Shown piece after piece: positions 1-6,169 of a stretch of 8,801 bases of DNA. Made by a program: the position numbers and the translations under genes. Origin of the DNA: Methanomassiliicoccales archaeon UBA280. GTDB taxonomy: Archaea; Thermoplasmatota; Thermoplasmata; SG8-5. The stretch lies in assembly GCA_002499085.1 (NCBI GenBank), contig DAKD01000021.1:1-8801 (forward strand), in the 5' to 3' direction. The first letter of the stretch is position 1; every line of letters starts with the position of its first letter. The notes beneath the pieces were generated by a model. The model was not told the DNA's origin, made no database searches, and saw only the letters and a program-made list of their open reading frames with translations.

Positions 1-40
1 CCCTTTATCCCATTTTGAAAACGCAGACCCTAGCCCCTAA
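1..40 (-). repeat. Inverted copy of a 40-bp intergenic repeat
   Basis: Read on the minus strand, this block matches 8089-8128 on the plus strand at 37 of 40 bases. The inner 33 bases (1-33 against 8096-8128) differ at one position only. The shared core includes GGGTCTGCGTTTTCA and AATGGGATAAAGGG. It lies downstream of the surface-protein gene. It reaches the left edge of the window, so the element probably continues outside. The match ends near base 40, which may be a true element border. The short stretch 41-83 up to the surface-protein stop codon shows no other feature and no convincing terminator. Confidence 0.85.
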
Positions 41-83
41 CAATAATCTCAATATCACTAAATTCTTGACAAGTTCTTCCTCT

Positions 84-1523
84 TCATCTGTTCCTTTTCA
101 TCTTCTGTTTCGGGGCTTGGTCCACATCATCTTCCTTGGTTTGCCTCTTTATCTTTCTCTTGCCCTCGCTCTTTTCCTCAGTGCCCTTCCCTTTCTCCTT
201 CTCCATCCTGTCCAGCCGCCTGTAGGTCAAGATTATTACAACAAGTATCCCGGCGCAGACACTCATCCAGACAATTATCAGTTCTGTGGTCCAGAATTCT
301 CCGGACTGCTCCGCAACCCAAAGATTCAGCGTGGCCTCGCTGCCCATGTTTCCCACACCGTCCTCGGCATAGTACCGGATGACCGCGTCCTCCAGGGCAA
401 CCAACTGGCCAGTGGAAAGGGTCCATGTCGTTCCGTCGTCGATGCTGTAATACACATTGCAGTTGCCGGCGCCGGCGTCCGAGCATTCGAATGAGAAGCT
501 GCTCCCGTACTCGGCCTCGAGCACGCCTCCCGAGGCTCCCGGCACTGTCACCGCGGGCGCTGTGGAATCCCGATAAAGCGAAAGGGTGCTCTCCGCGGAG
601 GCATGGCCCATCATGTCGGTTGCCACGACAGCCAATGTGTGCTGCCCCTCCGAGGCGACAGTGAAGGGAGCGCTGTACACCGTCCAGGACCCGGAATCCA
701 CCCTGTACTTTATCTCGGAAATGCCGGATACATCGCTCGCGCTCAGCGTGACAGCGGTCGAGCCGGAGATGTAGAGAGTTGTCCCTACTGTGCACTGCGG
801 CGTGCCTGGTACTATTGTTATCAGGGGAGCGTCATCGTCCACCCTTGTGTAGGCGGTGTTTGTGGGCTCGGTGTTGCCTAGCAGATCCACCGAATAAAAG
901 CGAATGTCGTTCTGTCCCGCCTCGGAAGCTGCGAAAGGCCCTGCGTAAACGCTCTCCGGGCCGGCATTTATCGAGTACCTTATCTCCGCGACGCCGGTGC
1001 CAGTATCAGAAGCTGTGAGCGAAATCAAAGTTGTGGATTCGATGTAAACACTGTCTGCCGTATAAACCGTTCCAGAATACTGGATCTGCGTTACAGGATG
1101 TGTGCTGTCGATGAAAACATTGTATGTTTTTATATTCTCGTTCTGCCCGAGCGAGTCTGTGGCATTGTATTGCAGAGTCCATGATCCCTCCAGGTCTATG
1201 GGCAGGCCGGGCGCGCCTCCGGGCGAGGTCATCTCCGCCAAAGCCGTGAATGCACCGGAATACTGCGTCCAGGGATAAGCGTCGGTTGCATTGACCCATC
1301 TGTACCAGATGTTCGTCACCGGCTGCGATGCCGAGTCTACCGAGGAAAGCGTGAACTCTGTTTCCGCGTTGACATATGTCGGGTCGGTTCCCAGTTTCGG
1401 GTCCGATACTGTGAGGGTTGTGACGGGCGAGGCCCTGACCTGGATGGGTATGGCCGCAACCAGCAATATCGTGGTTATCATTCCCAGACACAGCAGCCTC
1501 GCAGCTTTCGCCGGAATTCTCAT
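84..1523 (-). CDS. Membrane-anchored surface protein with tandem Ig-like (OmpL47-type) repeats
   Basis: This is a 479-aa predicted cell-surface protein. Residues 1-31 form a Sec signal peptide: basic start, hydrophobic core, likely cleavage after VRA at 31. Residues 32-408 hold about four beta-sandwich repeats of 85-105 aa, starting near 34, 143, 233 and 323. Repeats 2 and 3 share the pattern 'LSASD.(S)GI.EI.Y.(V/I)..G.W.VY..PF....EGQ', typical of archaeal Ig-like/OmpL47-type domains. Cys347 and Cys355 in the last repeat could form a disulfide, and N78-A-T and N120-A-T are glycosylation sequons. A transmembrane helix spans about 412-433, followed by a roughly 45-residue tail very rich in Lys, Arg and Glu, presumably cytoplasmic. 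The start is supported by GGAGG at 1530-1534, 6 nt upstream. Its ligand or role cannot be read from the sequence. It has no enzymatic motif and is probably transcribed alone. Confidence 0.85.
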   Translation of the reverse strand: MRIPAKAARLLCLGMITTILLVAAIPIQVRASPVTTLTVSDPKLGTDPTYVNAETEFTLSSVDSASQPVTNIWYRWVNATDAYPWTQYSGAFTALAEMTSPGGAPGLPIDLEGSWTLQYNATDSLGQNENIKTYNVFIDSTHPVTQIQYSGTVYTADSVYIESTTLISLTASDTGTGVAEIRYSINAGPESVYAGPFAASEAGQNDIRFYSVDLLGNTEPTNTAYTRVDDDAPLITIVPGTPQCTVGTTLYISGSTAVTLSASDVSGISEIKYRVDSGSWTVYSAPFTVASEGQHTLAVVATDMMGHASAESTLSLYRDSTAPAVTVPGASGGVLEAEYGSSFSFECSDAGAGNCNVYYSIDDGTTWTLSTGQLVALEDAVIRYYAEDGVGNMGSEATLNLWVAEQSGEFWTTELIIVWMSVCAGILVVIILTYRRLDRMEKEKGKGTEEKSEGKRKIKRQTKEDDVDQAPKQKMKRNR

Positions 1524-1529
1524 GGATTG

Positions 1530-1561
1530 CCTCCGGGCTTGTTATCCGCGCGGGATATAAA
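1530..1561 (-). promoter_or_regulatory. Promoter and Shine-Dalgarno site of the surface-protein gene
   Basis: A TTTATAT box (1555-1561) abuts the TGA stop of the aminotransferase gene (1564-1562). A GGAGG ribosome-binding site lies at 1530-1534. The box centre is about 35 nt from the ATG, so the expected start of transcription falls at or next to the GGAGG, giving a very short leader. The assignment is from position and sequence only. Confidence 0.55.
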
Positions 1562-2692
1562 TCATTTTTTCCTCAGTTTGGCGATTGCCTTGGGGAATGC
1601 GCTGGCGAATCTCTCCGCGCCTTCCTGCGTCACCGAGAACGAGACCCTGACGAAATTCCTGCCCGATGTCTTCGAAACATAATTGCCAGACCTGACGAAC
1701 ACGCCATAATCATACAGCATGGTATCCTGCAGGTGGTCCGGGTTGACGCCGGTCCTGCCGATGTCCACTGCGAACATGTTTGTCCTGGACGGATACACGG
1801 GCAGGAAGCATCCCTTCACCGAGTCCACAGAGTCCTTGATTATGCGCTGGTTAGTGAGCAACTGCTTCCTCAGGGCCGGCAGCCAGCTGTCGATGCACTC
1901 CATCGCGGCCAGCGCCGCCCTCTGGGCCAGGATGTTGACGCTGAGCACGTTCGTGTTGTAGGGCAGCATCTTCTCCATGATATCCGGCGGGGCCGCCAGG
2001 GCGCCTATCCTCATGCCAGCAAGGCCGCATTGCTTGGAGAATGTATACACGGTTATCGTCCTGTCCGGGATGTATTTGTATGTTGGCACTGGGTCGCTGA
2101 AGTCCCTGTACGTCACGTCGTCGACTATCAGGAGGTCATGCTCCTCCGCTATCTCGCAGATCTCCTTTATCTCGGGCCTGGTGTAGGCTGTTCCGAGAGG
2201 GTTCAGAGGGTCAATGAGGAGTATCATGCTCGTTTTCTTTGTGATCGCTTTCCTTATTGTGTCCGGAGAGAGCTTCCAGGGTTTCTTGTAAACAGGTATC
2301 TCGACCAGCTTCCCGCCGGAAATTGCAATCTGATGGTGAATGGGCATGAAGCTCGGGTCCGTGCAAATGACCTCGTCGCCTTTCTTCAGGAGAGCGCGGT
2401 TGAGAATGTACGTGGCTTCGATGCCGCCGTTTGTCAGAAGCACCCTGTAGTCCTCTGGAAGCTCTACATGCTTTTTTATGACATCGGTGAGGCCGAAAAC
2501 GCCGCCGGACCTTGGGTACAGGTTGTACTCCCTGTTCTTGACAGCCTTGAGAATGGCCTTGTCTATCACATCCGACACGGGTATGTGGTTGGTGTTCTGG
2601 CTCATCCACACGATTTCCCGGGGGTGTTTGTGGGCATAATCGAATGCGTTCGGGGCCGCCGGGGTCTTTGGGGCTTTCTTCTTTTGCGTCAT
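1562..2692 (-). CDS. PLP-dependent aminotransferase, class I/II (fold type I)
   Basis: This is a 376-aa cytosolic aminotransferase related to the histidinol-phosphate/aromatic/aspartate group. It transfers amino groups between an amino acid and a 2-oxo acid using pyridoxal phosphate. Visible landmarks are NGGIEA near residue 88 (phosphate-binding region), DPLNPLGTAYT with Asn164 (the usual NPTG segment), VDDVTYRDF with Asp191 and Tyr195, and SKQCGLAGMRIG with the PLP-binding Lys220. Near the C-terminus, RNFVRVSFS carries Arg349, expected to hold the substrate carboxylate. The reading frame stays open to 2881, but that extension overlaps the preceding gene, is low-complexity and basic, and crosses the promoter. 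ATG at 2692 sits 28 nt from a TATA box and gives a normal family length, so a leaderless start there is preferred. The substrate cannot be decided. It is separated from the acyl-CoA operon by 62 nt and its own promoter. Confidence 0.85.
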   Translation of the reverse strand: MTQKKKAPKTPAAPNAFDYAHKHPREIVWMSQNTNHIPVSDVIDKAILKAVKNREYNLYPRSGGVFGLTDVIKKHVELPEDYRVLLTNGGIEATYILNRALLKKGDEVICTDPSFMPIHHQIAISGGKLVEIPVYKKPWKLSPDTIRKAITKKTSMILLIDPLNPLGTAYTRPEIKEICEIAEEHDLLIVDDVTYRDFSDPVPTYKYIPDRTITVYTFSKQCGLAGMRIGALAAPPDIMEKMLPYNTNVLSVNILAQRAALAAMECIDSWLPALRKQLLTNQRIIKDSVDSVKGCFLPVYPSRTNMFAVDIGRTGVNPDHLQDTMLYDYGVFVRSGNYVSKTSGRNFVRVSFSVTQEGAERFASAFPKAIAKLRKK

Positions 2693-2715
2693 GCAACCGG
2701 CATCATGGAACTCGG

Positions 2716-2730
2716 AGATATAACTTTTTA
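2716..2730 (-). promoter_or_regulatory. BRE/TATA promoter of the aminotransferase gene
   Basis: On the minus strand this reads TAAAAAGTTATATCT: a purine-rich BRE-like stretch followed by TTATAT at 2718-2723. The box centre is about 28 nt from the ATG at 2692, and there is no Shine-Dalgarno site before that ATG. This suggests a leaderless or nearly leaderless transcript and is the main reason for rejecting the longer frame. Confidence 0.55.
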
Positions 2731-2754
2731 TTATCCGGTGAAAAGGATTCTGGC

Positions 2755-3273
2755 TCATCCCCACTTGATATCGAAGATGCGGGCTCCGTCCTTCTCCTTG
2801 GGTGGCTGGAGGTGAACGACGCCTGTCCTGCCAGTGAGTTCCAGCACGCCCTGCAACCGGCCGCGGTAGAATTCGCACCACTCATGCCTGCATTCATTGC
2901 AGAGCAATGTGACCCGGATATGCTTGGGGCCTACTGGCTCGGCAGAGTAAGTCCCGACCCGGTACTGCGACTCCTGGCGCTTTGTGGTCGTGAACACATC
3001 TCCCGGGTTCATGGCGCCGAAAATCTCCTGCCATCTGCGGTCTATCTTCACCATGTTGAAGCCGATCTGATAAATTATCATGGGATTGCCCTGGGCCAGT
3101 TGCTTTCTCACTTTCATCAGCAGGTCGCAGAAATCGCTGTAGGGGTACCACTGTTCCAGGGCATACTCTTCCGGCCCTGTGCCGATGGATTCCAGGCCGA
3201 CCCTTCCCCATTTGGAGGCAACCAGCTTCAGAACGCCGATGAATACGTCACCCTTGATCCTGTGATCGTCCAT
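2755..3273 (-). CDS. Putative V4R/HNOB-like (Mxan_5263-type) ligand-binding protein
   Basis: This 172-aa soluble protein has no signal peptide or membrane segment. Its layout recalls the small sensor fold shared by V4R, heme-NO-binding and myxobacterial Mxan_5263-type proteins. It has an N-terminal helical part with WYPYSDFCDLLMKVRKQL (42-59) and IIYQIGFNMVK (66-76). A strand region begins YRVGTYSAEPV near 104, followed by EFYRGRLQGVLELTG (134-148), and it ends in an RIFDIKW strand (165-171). This is recognition by pattern, not a confirmed hit. An unusual cluster C125-x2-C128-x-H130-x2-C133 could bind a metal or form disulfides. It is the last gene of the acyl-CoA operon, 8 nt after its neighbour, with GAGGTGA at 3277-3283 in front of the ATG. 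It has no output domain, so it may act as a sensor subunit or ligand carrier. The function is unknown. Confidence 0.6.
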   Translation of the reverse strand: MDDHRIKGDVFIGVLKLVASKWGRVGLESIGTGPEEYALEQWYPYSDFCDLLMKVRKQLAQGNPMIIYQIGFNMVKIDRRWQEIFGAMNPGDVFTTTKRQESQYRVGTYSAEPVGPKHIRVTLLCNECRHEWCEFYRGRLQGVLELTGRTGVVHLQPPKEKDGARIFDIKWG

Positions 3274-3281
3274 GGTTCACC

Positions 3282-3953
3282 TCACGAAAGCCTGTCCTTG
3301 AAGAATCCGAAGCTTCCCAATCCTTCCAGGAGGTCATGCACGTTGGAAATCTCCGTGATGACCAGAATGTCGATCTCCATCACAGGCCCTGGCTTGGAGG
3401 AGTACACTTCATCGTACGTAGGGCCCCTGACCCGGATGGCTCCTTCCCTGTCCACGAGCTCGACATTCTGAAGTATGACGCTCCTGCCCCGGCTTGCCCT
3501 CTGGAATGCCAGGTTGCAATAGGGCTCCAGTATCAGGCCCTTCTCGACCGCCTCAAGCCTGCGGAAATTCAGCTTTCCGCTGTCTATCTTCTTCAGCAGC
3601 GGCTGTATGAGATGCGCCGTCATCGGGTTGTTCTGGTTCATTCTGGCCTTGCCTGTCCTCAGTTTCACAAGGGTTTCCCTGAACAGTTCCCTGTCCAGGT
3701 CGAAGCCGAGTATCCAGTCTATGCCTATCGGCCTGGCGCCACCCTTCAGGAGAAAAGGGTCCACGAAATTTCCCATGTGCATGTACACCTCGATGCTGGG
3801 GCAGGGAATCGTTTCGTTCACAACCTGGCCCAGGGATTTTAGGTATCTTAGCTTGGAGAGCAGCACTCCCTGCTTGGTAACCTCGACAACAAGGCATACC
3901 GGGTATTCGAAGTCCCTCAGAAGCGTCTCCTCGAGCCTGAGATATCTGGGCAT
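3282..3953 (-). CDS. Uncharacterised 223-aa protein in the acyl-CoA operon
   Basis: I do not recognise a family. The protein looks soluble and mixed alpha/beta, with no signal peptide, membrane helix or known catalytic motif. Visible pieces are a hydrophobic strand YPVCLVVEVT (17-26), strand-like SIEVYMHMGNFVDPFLL (53-69), and a helical basic stretch about 88-135. It also has a Gly/Pro-rich turn RVRGPTYDEVY (175-184) and a C-terminal strand MEIDILVIT (192-200) followed by a short helix. Cysteines at 20, 51 and 146 show no metal-site spacing. The start is supported by AGGTG overlapping the upstream TAG stop, 7 nt gap. Its position between a V4R protein and a V4R-like protein, co-transcribed with thiolase, dehydrogenase and crotonase, suggests it works with one or both sensor-like proteins. 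That is inference only. Confidence 0.75.
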   Translation of the reverse strand: MPRYLRLEETLLRDFEYPVCLVVEVTKQGVLLSKLRYLKSLGQVVNETIPCPSIEVYMHMGNFVDPFLLKGGARPIGIDWILGFDLDRELFRETLVKLRTGKARMNQNNPMTAHLIQPLLKKIDSGKLNFRRLEAVEKGLILEPYCNLAFQRASRGRSVILQNVELVDREGAIRVRGPTYDEVYSSKPGPVMEIDILVITEISNVHDLLEGLGSFGFFKDRLS

Positions 3954-3960
3954 TGTGCAC

Positions 3961-4524
3961 CTACTTGTTCGCCTGTCTCCGGAAGGTCATGATGCAGTGG
4001 GCATCGCCCTTGGCCACGCATTTGCTTTCCTCGCTTTCGTACGCGGTTCCGTCCAGCTTGGTCAGGAATCCCTCGAAGTAGCCCAGGAAGTAGGAGTCCA
4101 CGGCCTGCGGCTGCTTCCCTTTCTGGGCCAATATCCTGCCGCCGGCGAGACCCTCCGGGCTGGTGATTGTGACGGTCCTTCCGTCGTCCTCTATGGCTAT
4201 CCTGCCCCAGCCAATTGCCTGGGTCTCGGCGCATACGAACTTGAAGAGCATCTCCCTGTCCTCGAAAAGCTCGGAATCCTCCTGCTCGATGAGGTCATGG
4301 AACTTCTCACCGTATGACCTGCCCATCCTCTTCAGAACGGACGAGGCTGACTCGCCTACCAGATTGAAGAGCTCCTGGTAGATGCTGGCCATTATCTCGG
4401 CCCTGGCGTAGATGATCGGAAGGCTGCCGAAAACCAACTGCCCGCTGGCGAGATCCGCTTTTGTGTTCACCTTGTAATCGTTCAATATGCTGGCCACCTG
4501 CTCGCCTGAAGCTTCGGCTTTCAT
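3961..4524 (-). CDS. V4R-domain (4-vinyl reductase-like) protein
   Basis: This is a 187-aa soluble protein, essentially a stand-alone V4R domain (a small-molecule-binding fold also found in BchJ-type proteins and in the sensor part of XylR/DmpR regulators). An N-terminal helical region (about 1-80) carries YARAEIMASIYQELFNLVG. The diagnostic C-terminal half has GYFEGFLTKLDG (148-159) and then YESEESKCVAKGDAHCIMTF (162-181), matching the V4R ending 'E..C.a.G...C.f'. Cys169, His176 and Cys177 are candidate metal ligands, as in other V4R proteins. No helix-turn-helix, kinase or other effector domain is attached. It starts 1 nt after the crotonase stop codon, with a G-rich site (AGGGGG) in front, so the two are very likely translationally coupled. 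A role in binding an acyl, aromatic or other hydrophobic ligand of the pathway is plausible but unproven. Confidence 0.85.
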   Translation of the reverse strand: MKAEASGEQVASILNDYKVNTKADLASGQLVFGSLPIIYARAEIMASIYQELFNLVGESASSVLKRMGRSYGEKFHDLIEQEDSELFEDREMLFKFVCAETQAIGWGRIAIEDDGRTVTITSPEGLAGGRILAQKGKQPQAVDSYFLGYFEGFLTKLDGTAYESEESKCVAKGDAHCIMTFRRQANK

Positions 4525-4525
4525 G

Positions 4526-5305
4526 TCACAGCCCCCTGAAGTTTGCCGGTCTCTTCTCTATGAAGGCCTTCATTCCCTCTTTCTGGTCCTCGGTGGAGAA
4601 GCACAGCCCGAATATCTCGGCCTCTATCGCGCAGCCGCTACTCAGGTCCACTTCTATGCCGCGGTTAACTGCCCTCTTGCACAGTGAAACCGCTATCGCT
4701 CCGTTCGCGGCTATCTGGGCAGCAAGCTTCCTTGCCGCATCCATCAGCTCCTCCGGCTTGTGCACCGAATTCACCAGGCCTATCCTGTGGGCCTCTGCGG
4801 CATCGATCATGTCGCCCGTGAAAATGAGCTCCTTGGCCTTTGCCCTGCCGACCAGGCGGGGCAGCCTCTGGGTGCCCCCGAAGCCCGGGGTAACACCCAG
4901 CTTGACCTCCGGCTGTCCGAACTTGGCCTTCTCGGAAGCCATGCGGATGTCGCAGGCCATTGCCAGCTCGCAGCCCCCTCCGAGTGCGAAACCGTTTACT
5001 GCCGCAATCACCGGCTTGGAGAGGTTCTCGAATGCCGAGAAGGCGTCCTGGCCCAGCCTGCCGTACTCGGCGCCCCGGACCGCGGTCATGGGCATCATCT
5101 CGGCTATGTCGGCGCCTGCCGCGAAAGCCCTTTCGGCACCGGTGAGAATGACGACCTTGACCTGCGGGTCTGCATCCATCTCCAGCGCGGCCGCTTTCAG
5201 TTCCTTCAGGGTGGCCGTGTTGAGCGCGTTCAGGACCTTTGGCCTGTTGATTGTAACAGTACCTATGCCGTTTTCCGCAGACAGGGTCAGATTCTCGTAT
5301 GCCAT
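4526..5305 (-). CDS. Enoyl-CoA hydratase (crotonase family)
   Basis: This 259-aa crotonase-family protein is expected to hydrate 2-enoyl-CoA to 3-hydroxyacyl-CoA, most likely crotonyl-CoA. The order of motifs is canonical: INRPKVLNALN (19-29), oxyanion-hole segment AFAAGADIAEM (60-70), GFALGGGCELAMACDI (105-120) and KFGQPEVKLGVTPGFGGTQR (128-147). Both catalytic glutamates of true hydratases are present, Glu113 and Glu133, which argues against an isomerase- or dehalogenase-type homologue. The upstream dehydrogenase stop codon overlaps the start region: ATG at 5308 gives an ATGA overlap, and ATG at 5305 gives TGATG. AGGTGA just upstream is spaced better for 5305, so that start is chosen; the difference is one Met. 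The frame stays open to 5626, but the extension is a shadow of the dehydrogenase gene. It is a separate protein here, not fused to the dehydrogenase. Confidence 0.93.
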   Translation of the reverse strand: MAYENLTLSAENGIGTVTINRPKVLNALNTATLKELKAAALEMDADPQVKVVILTGAERAFAAGADIAEMMPMTAVRGAEYGRLGQDAFSAFENLSKPVIAAVNGFALGGGCELAMACDIRMASEKAKFGQPEVKLGVTPGFGGTQRLPRLVGRAKAKELIFTGDMIDAAEAHRIGLVNSVHKPEELMDAARKLAAQIAANGAIAVSLCKRAVNRGIEVDLSSGCAIEAEIFGLCFSTEDQKEGMKAFIEKRPANFRGL

Positions 5306-6165
5306 CATTTCACCTGCCTGTAATCGTAGAATCCCTGGCCGGACTTCTTGCCCAGGAGGCCCGCATCCACCATCTTTATCAGAAGCGGGCATGGCCTGTA
5401 CTTGGAGTCCCCGAGGCCGGTGTGCAGCACTTCCATTATGTGGAGGCATGTGTCCAGGCCTATCAGGTCGGCGAGCGCGAGCGGGCCCATGGGATGGTTC
5501 ATGCCCAGCTTCATTATCTCGTCGATGTTCTGGGGGGTGCCTACCCCTTCCATCACGCAGTAAATGGCCTCGTTTATCATGGGCATGAGGAGCCTGTTTG
5601 ATATGAATCCGGGGAAGTCGTTGCACTCCACAGGGACCTTGTCCATCCTCTTCGAGACACCGATTATCGCCTGGGTCGTGGCATCGTCAGTCACTTGGCC
5701 CCTTATCACCTCGACCAGCTTCATCATGGGCACCGGGTTCATGAAGTGCATGCCGATGAATCTCTGCGGCCTCTTGGTTGCGGCCGCCAGCTTTGTTATG
5801 GATATCGAGGATGTGTTGCTTGCAAGGATGGTTTCGGGCGGGCATGCCCCGTCCAGGACCATGAATATCTTCCTCTTCAGCTCGAGGTCCTCTATGACTG
5901 CCTCGACTATCAGGTCCGCTGCCTTCATGTCATTCAGGTCCAGGGTTGTCTTTATGCGGCCGAGGGCTGCGTCCTTCGCCTCGGGGGTTATCTTGCCCTT
6001 CTCGGCAAACTTGCCCAGGCTCTTCTGGATGCCCGCCATCCCGCGGTCAATGAACTCCTGCTTGATGTCGTTCAGCATGACATTGTAGCCGCTGACCGCG
6101 GCGACCTGTGCTATCCCGGCGCCCATCTGGCCGGCGCCTATGACCCCGATTGTTTTTATCTCCAT
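5305..6165 (-). CDS. hbd: 3-hydroxyacyl-CoA (3-hydroxybutyryl-CoA) dehydrogenase
   Basis: This 286-aa enzyme interconverts 3-hydroxyacyl-CoA and 3-oxoacyl-CoA. The N-terminal Rossmann fold has GVIGAGQMGAGIA (7-19). Asp33 at the end of the second strand favours NAD over NADP. Catalytic landmarks are SNTSS (116-120) with Ser119, His140 in GMHFMNPVPMMKLVEVI, its partner Glu152, and Asn190 in GFISNRLLMP. The C-terminal helical domain ends in GKKSGQGFYDY (272-282), typical of the short stand-alone Hbd/FadB2 type. Its length is normal for monofunctional enzymes, with no fused crotonase domain. The start lies 4 nt after the thiolase stop, with GGAG at 6176-6179. Gene order thiolase-dehydrogenase-crotonase supports a C4 acyl-CoA pathway. 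Confidence 0.93.
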   Translation of the reverse strand: MEIKTIGVIGAGQMGAGIAQVAAVSGYNVMLNDIKQEFIDRGMAGIQKSLGKFAEKGKITPEAKDAALGRIKTTLDLNDMKAADLIVEAVIEDLELKRKIFMVLDGACPPETILASNTSSISITKLAAATKRPQRFIGMHFMNPVPMMKLVEVIRGQVTDDATTQAIIGVSKRMDKVPVECNDFPGFISNRLLMPMINEAIYCVMEGVGTPQNIDEIMKLGMNHPMGPLALADLIGLDTCLHIMEVLHTGLGDSKYRPCPLLIKMVDAGLLGKKSGQGFYDYRQVK

Positions 6166-6169
6166 GCAA

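Noticed and set aside
2693..2754. Terminator after the six-gene operon
   Set aside because: Only a weak 5-bp CTTTT/AAAAG pairing and short T-runs are visible. The interval is better explained as the aminotransferase promoter.
1733..2815. 360-aa open frame on the plus strand
   Set aside because: It is antisense to the aminotransferase and the end of the V4R-like gene. It has no recognisable domain and its composition is typical of a shadow frame in GC-rich codons.
2693..2881. 63-residue N-terminal extension of the aminotransferase frame
   Set aside because: It overlaps the upstream gene and crosses the TATA box at 2718-2723. It has the Arg/Pro/Gly-rich look of an out-of-frame shadow, and the family normally starts near the ATG at 2692.
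2644..4317. Plus-strand frames of 275, 168 and 236 aa opposite the V4R trio
   Set aside because: The minus-strand frames have ribosome-binding sites, tight operon spacing and, for two of them, recognisable fold patterns. The plus-strand products show none of these.
4461..5588. 375-aa open frame on the plus strand
   Set aside because: It is antisense to crotonase and dehydrogenase, Ser/Pro/Arg-rich and without domains, whereas both minus-strand genes have full catalytic motifs.
5306..5626. Long N-terminal extension of the enoyl-CoA hydratase frame
   Set aside because: It lies inside the dehydrogenase gene on the same strand. The crotonase fold starts cleanly at MAYENLTL, with an AGGTGA site just upstream.
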